A DNA stretch of 64,000 nt, taken from assembly GCA_033238645.1 (NCBI GenBank), contig BQXR01000001.1, positions 248,001 to 312,000 of the forward strand, read 5' to 3'. The stretch's first letter is position 1. The number at the start of each line of letters is the position of its first letter. The position numbers and the translations under genes are program-made. This DNA comes from Thiomicrorhabdus sp033238645. GTDB lineage: Bacteria; Pseudomonadota; Gammaproteobacteria; Thiomicrospirales; Thiomicrospiraceae. Positions 54,081 through 62,341 of this stretch are shown piece after piece. A model generated the notes under the pieces. That model was not told where the DNA came from. It searched no databases and saw only the letters and a program-made list of their open reading frames with translations.

Positions 54081-54893
54081 ATGAAAATCTTAATCTTGTC
54101 TGTCATCAGAGCTATTTTAATCGCCTCTATATCTATGAGTATGTTAGCAAGCTCTCAGGTGTACGCTCAAAAGCCCGACAGCCCTCATTATTCATTGCGT
54201 AAGTACCAACATGTTAAACAGTTTTACCATCTAACGGCTGAACAAGCGGTAAAAATTGGACTAGAGTACAATATTCCCCCCGCAGCGATATTGGCGATTG
54301 CGGGTTGGGAGTCGGGTTATGGCGAGGGTTATATTTCTCAGATTACGGGTAATATTATGAGTTTGGGGGCGCGTAAGGGTGAGGCTGAGTTACCGCCGTT
54401 AACGCTGCCGAGAAATATTGCTAAAGATAAGATTATGATTGATATCGATAGGGCAAACCAGTTACCAAAAGGTCAGGTGGTTTGGCAAAAGAGACCGCCT
54501 AGCCTTAAAAAAGATTATCGCCCTCAGCCTTATGCAGGTACGAACAGTAATCTACTCTATTTTAGAGAAAACCCCAGCTCCTTAAAACAAGCTTATAGCA
54601 GCGTAATGCGAGATTTTTCTAGTAGCTGGATTAGTCATAAATCTAAAGTCCCACTATTTTTACAAGCCTCAAGAGAGATGGAACATCTGGTTGCTAGTAA
54701 AGGAAAGGCGGCTTTGTTAGGCTGTGGCGTTGCAAAAGCCTTTGTAAAAAGCATTGGCGGCAAACCACGTAGTTTTAATATGCGTCCTGCATGGATCAAA
54801 CATGTTGTTAAGATTATGGACAATGCTGGGCTGTGCGCTTTAACCCAAGATATTTATAAAGGCAAAAGCTTTAAACAGGCTTGGTTGCGTTAA
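54081..54893 (+). CDS. bax: Bax-like glucosaminidase-domain protein
   Basis: The 270-residue exported protein has a signal peptide (ILSVIRAILIASISMSMLASSQVYA). The mature part carries the GH73/FlgJ-like glucosaminidase core: IPPAAILAIAGWESGYGEG with the likely catalytic Glu in WESGYG, QITGNIMSLGARKG, and KQAYSSVMRDF. It should cleave peptidoglycan glycan strands in the periplasm. It is monocistronic. Confidence 0.85.
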   Translation: MKILILSVIRAILIASISMSMLASSQVYAQKPDSPHYSLRKYQHVKQFYHLTAEQAVKIGLEYNIPPAAILAIAGWESGYGEGYISQITGNIMSLGARKGEAELPPLTLPRNIAKDKIMIDIDRANQLPKGQVVWQKRPPSLKKDYRPQPYAGTNSNLLYFRENPSSLKQAYSSVMRDFSSSWISHKSKVPLFLQASREMEHLVASKGKAALLGCGVAKAFVKSIGGKPRSFNMRPAWIKHVVKIMDNAGLCALTQDIYKGKSFKQAWLR

Positions 54894-54985
54894 TATAATG
54901 CTATCTCTAGCTTCAGTTGCTCTCCTTAAATCAAAAACAAGCCACTATCCTTCATTTTACTCTCTGTTAAAATAGCCAAAATATT

Positions 54986-55000
54986 TCAAGCAGGGGGGGG
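54986..55000 (+). repeat. G-run motif upstream of rhlE
   Basis: TCAAGCA and eight G, 53 bases before the rhlE start. Confidence 0.7.
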
Positions 55001-55052
55001 CATGCTCCTACCCAAGTTTTATTTTTATTAGTCAATCCAAGGAATGTTTTCT

Positions 55053-56351
55053 ATGTCATTTGCCTCTTTAGGCTTGTGTGATGCGCTGTTGAAAGCGGTT
55101 ACAGAACAAGGTTATACAACACCAACAGCGATACAGCTTGAAGCGATTCCTGCGGTGCTTAGTCAGCGGGATTTGATGGCGGCGGCGCATACTGGTACGG
55201 GTAAGACGGCTAGCTTTACACTGCCTATGGTGCAGTTATTGTCAGGTGGCGCTTGTCCTAAGGCCTTGCATGTGCGTGCTTTAGTGATTACACCAACCCG
55301 CGAGCTTGCTGCTCAGGTTACCGAGAGCGTTGAAAACTATAGCCGTCATATGAATATTCGCTCTTCGGCGGTGTTTGGGGGCGTTAGAATTGAGCCGCAG
55401 ATAGCCGCGTTGCAAGAAGGCTTGGATGTATTGGTTGCTACGCCGGGACGTTTATTGGATCTTTATAGACAAGGGGCGGTTAAGTTTGATGAGCTTGAGA
55501 TATTGGTCTTGGATGAAGCAGATCGCATGTTGGATATGGGCTTTATCGATGATATTCGTCGCATCCAAACCTTGCTGCCTGCCAAGCGTCAAACCTTGAT
55601 GTTTTCAGCCACCTTTTCTAAAGAGGTTAAGTCACTTGCTGAAGGTATGTTCAATGATCCACTTTTGATTGAAATGGCTTCTGAGAACAGTACTGCGGCC
55701 ACGATTAAGCAGGTCATTCACCTAGTAGATAAAGAGCGTAAGAGTGCGCTATTGATTGACTTGATTAAAAGGAATAAATGGCATCAGGTTTTGGTCTTTA
55801 GTCGTACCAAGAAAGGGGCGGATAGCTTGGTCATTGAGCTGGAAAGTGCTGGCATTACTGCTGACTCAATCCATGCGAATAGAATGCAGCATGCACGCAC
55901 ACGTGCCTTAGAGGGGTTTAGAAGTGAGAAAATTGTGGTATTGGTCGCCACGGATATTGCCGCTCGGGGGATTGATGTGAGCCAGCTGCCTTGCGTGGTT
56001 AATTTTGATCTACCTTATGTAGCAGAAGACTATGTACATCGCATTGGTCGTACGGGGCGTGCTGGCAGTTCTGGTTTAGCGGTTTCATTGGTGAGTGAGG
56101 ATGAATATAAGCAGTTAAAGTTGATTGAAGAGCTCATTGGATCAAAGTTAGAGCGTAAAATTATCCGTGGCTTTATGCCCAGCGAGAAGCCAGCAAAAGA
56201 GAAGGCAGTAACAACTGAGTTTGATGATGATGAGTACGGTAGTTTTGAACCAGACTCTAAGCCTAATGCTAATCTTAAGCCCCGACGTAGAGGCCAAGGT
56301 CAGAGTCGTGGAAAACGTGGTGGTAAATCATCTAATCGAAATAGAAGATAA
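55053..56351 (+). CDS. rhlE: DEAD-box RNA helicase, RhlE-like
   Basis: The 432-residue protein has the Q motif (GYTTPTAIQ), motif I AHTGTGKT, Ia PTRELA, Ib TPGR, II DEAD, III SAT, IV VLVFSRTKKGAD, V ATDIAARGID and VI HRIGRTGRAG. The C-terminus is basic and Arg/Gly-rich (RRRGQGQSRGKRGGK). It unwinds RNA, probably in ribosome assembly or mRNA turnover. ATG 55053 has AAGGA nine bases upstream; ATG 55044 lies too close to that site. Confidence 0.95.
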   Translation: MSFASLGLCDALLKAVTEQGYTTPTAIQLEAIPAVLSQRDLMAAAHTGTGKTASFTLPMVQLLSGGACPKALHVRALVITPTRELAAQVTESVENYSRHMNIRSSAVFGGVRIEPQIAALQEGLDVLVATPGRLLDLYRQGAVKFDELEILVLDEADRMLDMGFIDDIRRIQTLLPAKRQTLMFSATFSKEVKSLAEGMFNDPLLIEMASENSTAATIKQVIHLVDKERKSALLIDLIKRNKWHQVLVFSRTKKGADSLVIELESAGITADSIHANRMQHARTRALEGFRSEKIVVLVATDIAARGIDVSQLPCVVNFDLPYVAEDYVHRIGRTGRAGSSGLAVSLVSEDEYKQLKLIEELIGSKLERKIIRGFMPSEKPAKEKAVTTEFDDDEYGSFEPDSKPNANLKPRRRGQGQSRGKRGGKSSNRNRR

Positions 56352-56445
56352 AGATAATAAAAACTAGCTATGTAAACCAATCGATAATAGCGTGTTTTAA
56401 TCGCTAACTATGCTTGGTTAACTTAATTATGATATGGAGGATGCA

Positions 56446-56847
56446 GTGGTATTGCTTGAGAGAATAAATGTGAATATTGCAGCTAATGCAATGATAATAC
56501 TAAACTTATGCCTAGTTATGTTTGATGTTTTAATTATGGTGGGAATTGTTCCTTACAATATTGTGTGGGGTGGGCGCTTTGAAAATATATCTGAGATGTA
56601 CGTTTTTGAAATGACTTCCATAGTTTTGAGTTTGGCAATCGCTGCAGTGATTGGCATTAAGGCGGGTTATATAAAACCTTACATAAGCAAAAAGGGCGTA
56701 ACAATGATAATGTGGAGTTTAGTGATGTTCTTTTCATTAAATACTCTGGGTAATATAGCATCAACAAATCCACTAGAAACAATCCTCTTTACACCCATAA
56801 CAGTAATAGCCACAATCTTATGTTACAGACTGGCAATTGATAAATAA
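56446..56847 (+). CDS. Four-helix membrane protein of unknown function
   Basis: GGAGG five bases before GTG 56446 decides the start; an ATG at 56434 overlaps that site. The 133-residue product has four membrane segments (about 14-36, 55-75, 86-106 and 112-128). No family is recognised. Base composition is more AT-rich than rhlE. The gene is single. Confidence 0.55.
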   Translation: MVLLERINVNIAANAMIILNLCLVMFDVLIMVGIVPYNIVWGGRFENISEMYVFEMTSIVLSLAIAAVIGIKAGYIKPYISKKGVTMIMWSLVMFFSLNTLGNIASTNPLETILFTPITVIATILCYRLAIDK

Positions 56848-56865
56848 AGCAATTAGAGTCAGAAT

Positions 56866-56900
56866 GTTTTGTACCTTCAGGGGCTTTTAAGCAGGGGGGG
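56866..56900 (+). repeat. Long form of the G-run repeat
   Basis: GTTTTGTACCTTCAGGGGC, then TTTTAAGCA and seven G, shortly after the membrane-protein gene. Confidence 0.65.
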
Positions 56901-56961
56901 TAACCATTAGTTTGTGTCTGTCACAGCTTAAATATAATTATCTTATTCAGTGCAAATTAAT

Positions 56962-57129
56962 ATGTACAAGATAGTGTCATTCTTTGACATGGTTTGGCTA
57001 AAAGTGACCGTAGAAAGCACACATCTTTTAGGCATGAGTGATCATATAACCTTACCTGAAACTCATCCATTTAGGGTGAAAAATAGAAAGGTCATTGCTC
57101 AGGTGATTCCATTTTTTAAAGACAGGTAA
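56962..57129 (+). CDS. Small ORF, 55 residues, possibly a gene remnant
   Basis: The frame starts MYKIVSFFDMVWLKVTVEST, continues LLGMSDHITLPETHPFRVKN and ends RKVIAQVIPFFKDR. The closing phrase resembles the last strand of SnoaL/NTF2-like domains, so it may be the tail of a lost gene. No ribosome-binding site is convincing. It lies in the 333-base gap between the membrane protein and the DUF192 gene. Confidence 0.3.
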   Translation: MYKIVSFFDMVWLKVTVESTHLLGMSDHITLPETHPFRVKNRKVIAQVIPFFKDR

Positions 57130-57180
57130 GTTTGATTTATAATCATTAAATGCATGAATAATAATAAAAACTGACACCAA

Positions 57181-57612
57181 ATGAATCAACTTATGATCAA
57201 ACTTTTTCTATTCTTAATGGTCTTTTCTTCTATCTCTCAGGCAACGGGAGGGAGTGAATTTTCGCGTGTGGATATTCAGATTAACAATCAAACCTTACCG
57301 CTTGAATATGCCGATACAGAGGTTTTACGTAACCAAGGTTTAATGTACCGTAAACAGCTCTGTATTGACTGCGGCATGCTGTTTAAATTAGATCAGGCAC
57401 ATCAGGTAGAGATGTGGATGAAGAACACTTATATTCCTTTGGATGTGGCATTTATTCGTGCTGATGGTCTGATAGTGGGGATTGAAGCAATGCAGCCTTT
57501 AGATCAAACTCTTGTTAAGGCCTCTGAGAAGGTGCTCTATGTTTGGGAGATGAATCAGGATTGGTTTCAGGCCAATGATATAGCCGTTGGAGATAAGGTT
57601 TTTATCTATTAA
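57181..57612 (+). CDS. DUF192 exported protein
   Basis: A 143-residue protein with a signal peptide (MIKLFLFLMVFSSISQATG). The DUF192 hallmarks are LRNQGLMYRKQL, GMLFKLDQAHQVEMWMKNTYIPLDVAFI and a late KVLYVWEMNQDWF. The usual mature chain has Arg-Gly-LMyR, and it is intact. It is probably periplasmic, with unknown function. A terminator follows. Confidence 0.9.
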   Translation: MNQLMIKLFLFLMVFSSISQATGGSEFSRVDIQINNQTLPLEYADTEVLRNQGLMYRKQLCIDCGMLFKLDQAHQVEMWMKNTYIPLDVAFIRADGLIVGIEAMQPLDQTLVKASEKVLYVWEMNQDWFQANDIAVGDKVFIY

Positions 57613-57634
57613 ACCTACAAACACTCTGTAGCCG

Positions 57635-57667
57635 AAAAGGCAGTGTTAAAACACTGCCTTTTTTACA
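57635..57667. terminator. Terminator between the DUF192 and hemerythrin genes
   Basis: AAAAGGCAGTGTT and its complement in one stem, followed by T6. It is suitable for both directions. Confidence 0.9.
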
Positions 57668-57701
57668 TATCTTATTTTAATTTTAGTGACGTTGAGTAAA
57701 C

Positions 57702-58118
57702 TTATCCGCCAGATCGAGCGATAAACATTGCCGTCATGGTATCCATTGTTTCAATGTGACCCACAAACCAGTTGGGTAGCGTCTCTTCAATATAGAGCTT
57801 CAAGCGTGCGATATCTTTATCGGCTTGCCATGCAGCGATCTCTGTTTCCATCTCTGCTAATACACGTTCGTGTTCACCTTTGTGAATTGAGTAGGGTGGG
57901 AAGCTGAATTTTTGCATCTGCTCCTCTTCACGAGCAAAGTGTTCTTGGTTGTGTTTAAGCAGTGCTTCTAATGTTTTTCCTGTCTCCTCTGCTTTTGCTT
58001 CACCCGTTTCTATCAAAATAAGTAGGTGTTGGATGTGGTTAACCAGTGCAGTGGCTTCTTCGTGGTCGTCGTTCATAAAATCCAACTCAACTCTTGGTAC
58101 ATCATCAAAATCAATCAT
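57702..58118 (-). CDS. Bacteriohemerythrin
   Basis: The 138-residue four-helix protein has the diiron ligands in order: His in NDDHEEA, His and Glu in HNQEHFAREEEQM, His in IHKGEHERV, and His plus Asp in FVGHIETMDTMTA. Such proteins bind oxygen reversibly and can sense or buffer it. A paralogue lies 125 bases upstream on the same strand. Confidence 0.9.
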   Translation of the reverse strand: MIDFDDVPRVELDFMNDDHEEATALVNHIQHLLILIETGEAKAEETGKTLEALLKHNQEHFAREEEQMQKFSFPPYSIHKGEHERVLAEMETEIAAWQADKDIARLKLYIEETLPNWFVGHIETMDTMTAMFIARSGG

Positions 58119-58243
58119 CGTTTTTTCCTTCTTGTTTTCAGAGGTATTTGCACTCTAAACGGTAATGAGTGTTGCTAGTCTATCTAAGAATTTACTTTGA
58201 TCGCTTGATTAATATCAATTGCATGCACAACGATTGAACGAGG

Positions 58244-58666
58244 CTATGATTTTTTTTTAGAAGAACTAGAGATAAACAGTGCTGCTTCGGTATCCATGCT
58301 ATCTACATGGCCGATTAACCAAGTGGGTAGGGTCTGTTGCATATAAAGCTGTAAGCGTAGCAGATCTTTACTGGTTTGCCATGCTATTAACACCTCTTGA
58401 GTGATCTCCAGTATGAGTTGATGCTCTTGTTGATGCTCTGTAAGTTGCGGAAAATGATACGCCTGCATCTGTGACTCTTCATGATCAAAGTGCTCTTTAC
58501 ACTGTTGTAGCAAAGACTGCATCATTTGTGTGATCTGAGAGGCTTCTGAGTCCTTCTCTGTTGATGTTAATTGTGCTTGAATCTGGGTGATTAACAGATA
58601 GATCTTATCGTGATCCTGATTCATAAAATCGATGGCAACTTGGGGCATGTTATTTGAATGGTTCAT
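58244..58666 (-). CDS. Bacteriohemerythrin paralogue
   Basis: The 140-residue protein is a tandem duplicate of the previous gene: NQDHDKIYLL, KEHFDHEESQM, LTEHQQEHQLIL and LIGHVDSMDTEAALF supply the same ligand set. It is clearly diverged from its neighbour, so the duplication is not recent. Its start is 11 bases after the btuF stop, so it may be transcribed with the B12 operon. Confidence 0.9.
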   Translation of the reverse strand: MNHSNNMPQVAIDFMNQDHDKIYLLITQIQAQLTSTEKDSEASQITQMMQSLLQQCKEHFDHEESQMQAYHFPQLTEHQQEHQLILEITQEVLIAWQTSKDLLRLQLYMQQTLPTWLIGHVDSMDTEAALFISSSSKKKS

Positions 58667-58677
58667 AGAAGGGTTCT

Positions 58678-59571
58678 TTATTGTCCGTAATGGGCTCTAG
58701 CTTGATCGACCTTATCACATAACGGCGCTAATGCATTAATCAGTCGTGCTGTCGGTCTTTGGTAGTGGCTGTTATTGAGTAGATAGATTTGCTTGTTTTG
58801 TACGGCTTTTAGGCTAGTGTAGCTCTGCCATGATTTTAACCAGTCTTTCTGAAACGCCGCTCGACCACCGAGTAGAAACAGTTGTGGGTTACGTTCAAAC
58901 AGACTCTCTACACTAATTTGGGCTGTTAGAGGTTTAAGGTCAGTATAGATATTCTCTGCACCACATACCGCCATTGCCTGACTAATAAACTGCTGGCCAT
59001 TCATGGTTATTAGCGGCTTGTGCCAAATCTCGTAGAAGCTGGTTATTTTTGACTTATATTGGTTGGCTTCACGTACTTGTTTTAAAGTGGATCTCAGTTG
59101 TGCTGCACTTTTTTTGGCTTTAGTTACGTTACCCGTCATGATGCCCAGTTGTTCTATGCGGTTAGGAATATCGTCAAGCTGTTCGATTTCAAACACTGAA
59201 ACGGTAAAACCAAGTTCTTTTAAGCGCTGTAGGTCTTTAGCACGATTACCTGATTGCCAACCGAGAATCAGGTCAGGATTGAGTTCAATGATTTTTTCTA
59301 GGTTAATGGCATTGTAACCACCAATGATCGGCTTGCTTAATGCATCCTCTGGGTAGTCTGAGTAACTCACGACCCCTACAATCTGATCACCTGCACCCGC
59401 TGAGTAGAGCATCTCCGTAATATGCGGTGCTAGTGCGATAATACGCTGTGCCGTGTTGCTTTCTGATGTGGGTTGTTGGGCAGATGCATTATTGAGTGTG
59501 ACTAGACCAAGGCAAAGTACGAGGCAGGTTTGAACTGTAAATGGGATAAAAGATGTTAATTGGTTAAACAT
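58678..59571 (-). CDS. btuF: Periplasmic corrinoid-binding protein (BtuF-like)
   Basis: The 297-residue product starts at ATG 59571 (an upstream TTG at 59583 is weaker). A signal peptide (TVQTCLVLCLGLVTLNNASA) is followed by a two-lobe class III binding protein: RIIALAPHITEMLYSAGAGDQIVGV, PIIGGYNAINLEKIIELNPDLILGW and FYEIWHKPL. The location inside a B12 operon favours cobalamin or cobinamide over heme or siderophore. It overlaps the cbiB 3' end by 8 bases. The BtuCD permease genes are not in the window. Confidence 0.88.
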   Translation of the reverse strand: MFNQLTSFIPFTVQTCLVLCLGLVTLNNASAQQPTSESNTAQRIIALAPHITEMLYSAGAGDQIVGVVSYSDYPEDALSKPIIGGYNAINLEKIIELNPDLILGWQSGNRAKDLQRLKELGFTVSVFEIEQLDDIPNRIEQLGIMTGNVTKAKKSAAQLRSTLKQVREANQYKSKITSFYEIWHKPLITMNGQQFISQAMAVCGAENIYTDLKPLTAQISVESLFERNPQLFLLGGRAAFQKDWLKSWQSYTSLKAVQNKQIYLLNNSHYQRPTARLINALAPLCDKVDQARAHYGQ

Positions 59572-60502
59572 AAAAATTTCCAAAGTAAGTCAGTACAATC
59601 GCCAGTACCAGCAAAACGTAGAGCGTAGTATCCACTCGAGTTCGATTTTGTAAGCAGTGTTCGATAGCTTGCGGTTGAATAATTTTAGAGGCATTAGGCT
59701 TACCAAAACAAGCTTTATGTTTTAACTCACCAAAATAGACAGTATCACCCCCCAGTTGGCAGTTAATATTGAGTGCCATCGCCGTAATTGGGTGACCTGC
59801 ATTTGGGCTGTCATGATGTTTACCTTGGGCGTAGAAAGCCCAAAACTGCCAGCGCCTGTTAATCAGCATAATTAGTGCCGCGGTAATTCTTGCAGGAATC
59901 CAGTTAACCACATCATCCACTCTGGCAGAGACCTTACCAAACTTCTCATAACGATCTATACGGTAGCCAACCATGGAGTCTAAGGTATTAATCGCTTTGT
60001 AGACCAGAATCCCAGGCAACCCAAATAGCAGTAGATAGAACAGCGGTGCAATTAGCCCATCACTGAGGTTCTCGGCATAAGACTCAATCCCCGCTTTATA
60101 ACAGTCGCTATCACTTAAATTCTCAGTATCTCTGCTCACTAAGCCTCGTAATGCCACTTGTGGTTGATCGGTTTGAATTAGGCTTAAAACAGCATCATGC
60201 AACATTCTATGTGCGATGAGCATGGAGGCTAAAATAGAGAGCAAAATAATACTGAGCAGGGGGGGGAGCAAGCTAGAGGCGAATGAGATCAACACTCCAA
60301 TGACGGCACAAAGTGTGGTGAGCAGTAGCGTTAATAAAGCGCCACGTAAGATGCTATTTTGATAGAGATATTTTTCAAATCCCTTAATTAGATCACCCAT
60401 TAAAATCACGGGGTGACGAATCCAGCTAAACTCTCCAAATTGGCGATCTAAAAGCAGTGCCAATAGGGCAATGATAAAAATGTCACTGCCGTGAAAGAGC
60501 AT
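59564..60502 (-). CDS. cbiB: Adenosylcobinamide-phosphate synthase (CbiB)
   Basis: The 312-residue membrane protein attaches aminopropanol (phosphate) to adenosylcobyric acid. RHPVILMGDLIKGFE, AGIESYAENLSDGLIAPLFYLLLFG, KAINTLDSMVGYR, and PARITAALIMLINRRW with SPNAGHPITAMA are family hallmarks. The start overlaps the cobD stop (TAATG). The plus-strand word GAGCA plus eight G at 60254-60266 lies antisense in the coding region (LLPPLL), the only plus-strand copy inside a minus-strand gene. Confidence 0.95.
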   Translation of the reverse strand: MLFHGSDIFIIALLALLLDRQFGEFSWIRHPVILMGDLIKGFEKYLYQNSILRGALLTLLLTTLCAVIGVLISFASSLLPPLLSIILLSILASMLIAHRMLHDAVLSLIQTDQPQVALRGLVSRDTENLSDSDCYKAGIESYAENLSDGLIAPLFYLLLFGLPGILVYKAINTLDSMVGYRIDRYEKFGKVSARVDDVVNWIPARITAALIMLINRRWQFWAFYAQGKHHDSPNAGHPITAMALNINCQLGGDTVYFGELKHKACFGKPNASKIIQPQAIEHCLQNRTRVDTTLYVLLVLAIVLTYFGNFYV

Positions 60503-61626
60503 TAGTCAGATGCCGTTAAAAGAGTATTTTCAGCCGATTTTAATGCTTGGATCAGCTGTTGATTTTGAGCTTTGGATTTAATGGCAATACGGCAGTGATA
60601 TTCACCTAATCCAAAGCTTTGACAATTGCGGATTAGGATTTGTGACTGTGCTAAATATGCGACTAACTGTTCAGCTTTAATGATCGTTTTAACCAAGACA
60701 AAATTTGCTAAACCACTCTCTACCGAGCTGATTAGCCGACACCTTGTTAGGGCATCAATAAATGTAGGGCGTTCTTGGTTTAAGGAATCCTGCGTTTTTT
60801 GATCGTGATCCGGATCACTTAATGCTTGCAGCAGAAACTGTTCATCTAAAACCGAGATTGGCCAACTCGGCCATTGCCAAGACTGCAAGGCATTAGGTGC
60901 CGCAAAGAGTGCACCAATGCGCACACCTGGGCAGGCGTAATATTTAGTGAGTGATTGTAAGACAATCCACTTTTTTGCTTGAGGGCTTTCTAACAAACTG
61001 CGGACACTGGCGCTACTTGCCAGACTAATAAAGGGCAGAAAAGATTCATCAATCAGTAACCAGCAGTTTTGCACTATAGCCGCTCTAAGAAGTGGCTCAA
61101 GGCTCTCTATCGACTGATACTGACCTTGTGGAGTATTGGGGTTAACCAAAACGATGACACTATTTTCTGTGAGTGTATTAAAGTTAAAAGTAGGTAAGTC
61201 ACTCTGTGGAACTTCAATAGTCTGTTGGCTATGTAAGCTAGCGGCACGTTGGTACTCGCTATAGATGGGGGTGAAGAGCAGCGTTAAATCGGGTCTGATT
61301 TTGGCAAATAGACTCATAATTGCACTGGAGATACCATTAGTCAGTGTGATTTGATTTGGCTCTAACTGAAACTTTTGTGCAATAGCTTGCTTCAAAGCTA
61401 CCTGCTGTTGATCAGGGTAGTGACCAACCATGAGCTGCGCCTGTAGGTTGATCGGTGCCCAACTGATCTGCGGCATAACGGGGTTAATGCTGGCTGAAAA
61501 GTCAATCAGTGACTCCAAACCTTTTTTGACAGAGGTGGTTGCGTTGTGCTCACGCAATAACTGGTAAACCTGCCCTCCGTGAATAGGCTTGTTAAGAGCT
61601 TGTTCTAGCTTATTTGATTGTATCAC
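60502..61626 (-). CDS. cobD: L-threonine-O-3-phosphate decarboxylase (CobD/CobC type)
   Basis: A 374-residue PLP aminotransferase-fold enzyme: HGGQVYQLLRE at the N-terminus, FSASINPVMP, LVNPNTPQGQ, and SLTKYYACPGVRIGAL with the PLP-binding Lys. It makes (R)-1-amino-2-propanol phosphate for the nucleotide loop arm. The GTG start overlaps the stop of the preceding gene by four bases (GTGA), showing tight coupling. Confidence 0.92.
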   Translation of the reverse strand: MIQSNKLEQALNKPIHGGQVYQLLREHNATTSVKKGLESLIDFSASINPVMPQISWAPINLQAQLMVGHYPDQQQVALKQAIAQKFQLEPNQITLTNGISSAIMSLFAKIRPDLTLLFTPIYSEYQRAASLHSQQTIEVPQSDLPTFNFNTLTENSVIVLVNPNTPQGQYQSIESLEPLLRAAIVQNCWLLIDESFLPFISLASSASVRSLLESPQAKKWIVLQSLTKYYACPGVRIGALFAAPNALQSWQWPSWPISVLDEQFLLQALSDPDHDQKTQDSLNQERPTFIDALTRCRLISSVESGLANFVLVKTIIKAEQLVAYLAQSQILIRNCQSFGLGEYHCRIAIKSKAQNQQLIQALKSAENTLLTASD

Positions 61627-62327
61627 TGGTTTGATAAGTCCAAGTAGTGATAACCGTACTCACCTTCCGTACAAAGCGTGGCTTGGTCTATTTGTAAATC
61701 GACGGCTTGTGAAAATAACGGGCCGTTGGTAACAACGGTATGAAACTCACCACCTTCTGCGCAGACATCAATATCCAGTGCTTCAAGCTCATGGATGGTG
61801 TCTAAATTAAACACTTGGCCTAAAAATTTAGCTGGGACTTTATCGGGTAATATAGAAATAATCGTCGCTTCAAAACCCACTTCTACGAACTCTAAGACTA
61901 GCTGTTTATGATCTTGACACCACAAAGGAAACAGCGGTTTAACGCAAACTGATTGGCCTTGTTCTTCTTGCCAATCACGATGGGCTTGTAGATCAATATC
62001 ACCTAATACAATGTGGCTCATACCTAACTGTTTAAAGTGCTCTAACGCTTGCAGATAGTTCTGCTTGTATTCTGCTTTAGCTGTGGCTTGCGCTAATAAA
62101 GGTAAGTCCATTGCCTTTGCTTGTTGTTCTATAATCGATTTTGGTAGGTGGTGTGCTCGAGAGAGTTCACCACTCTCGTTCATCATGGTGAGCAGGCCTT
62201 GTGGCTGATGTTTTTCCAGCGACATTTTGTAGAGCGCTAAACAAGCATCTTTACCGCCGCTCCAAGAGCAGAAGAAGTTGACAGATTGTTGCGGTAATTT
62301 TTCTGGGATAGTGTGTATTGATGACAT
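61623..62327 (-). CDS. COG2102/DUF71 PP-loop ATPase in a B12 operon
   Basis: The 234-residue protein has the PP-loop FFCSWSGGKDACLALYKM near the N-terminus and the family segments HIVLGDIDLQAHRDW, PLFPLWCQD and CAEGGEFHTVV. The eukaryotic and archaeal relatives are diphthine-ammonia ligases (ATP-dependent amide formation). Bacteria lack diphthamide, and comparative genomics has proposed that a bacterial subgroup acts in B12 salvage. Here it is locked between cobO and cobD (14-base gap, then a 4-base overlap), which supports that role. The exact substrate is unproven. Confidence 0.85.
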   Translation of the reverse strand: MSSIHTIPEKLPQQSVNFFCSWSGGKDACLALYKMSLEKHQPQGLLTMMNESGELSRAHHLPKSIIEQQAKAMDLPLLAQATAKAEYKQNYLQALEHFKQLGMSHIVLGDIDLQAHRDWQEEQGQSVCVKPLFPLWCQDHKQLVLEFVEVGFEATIISILPDKVPAKFLGQVFNLDTIHELEALDIDVCAEGGEFHTVVTNGPLFSQAVDLQIDQATLCTEGEYGYHYLDLSNQ

Positions 62328-62341
62328 AGCTTAAGGCCCCT

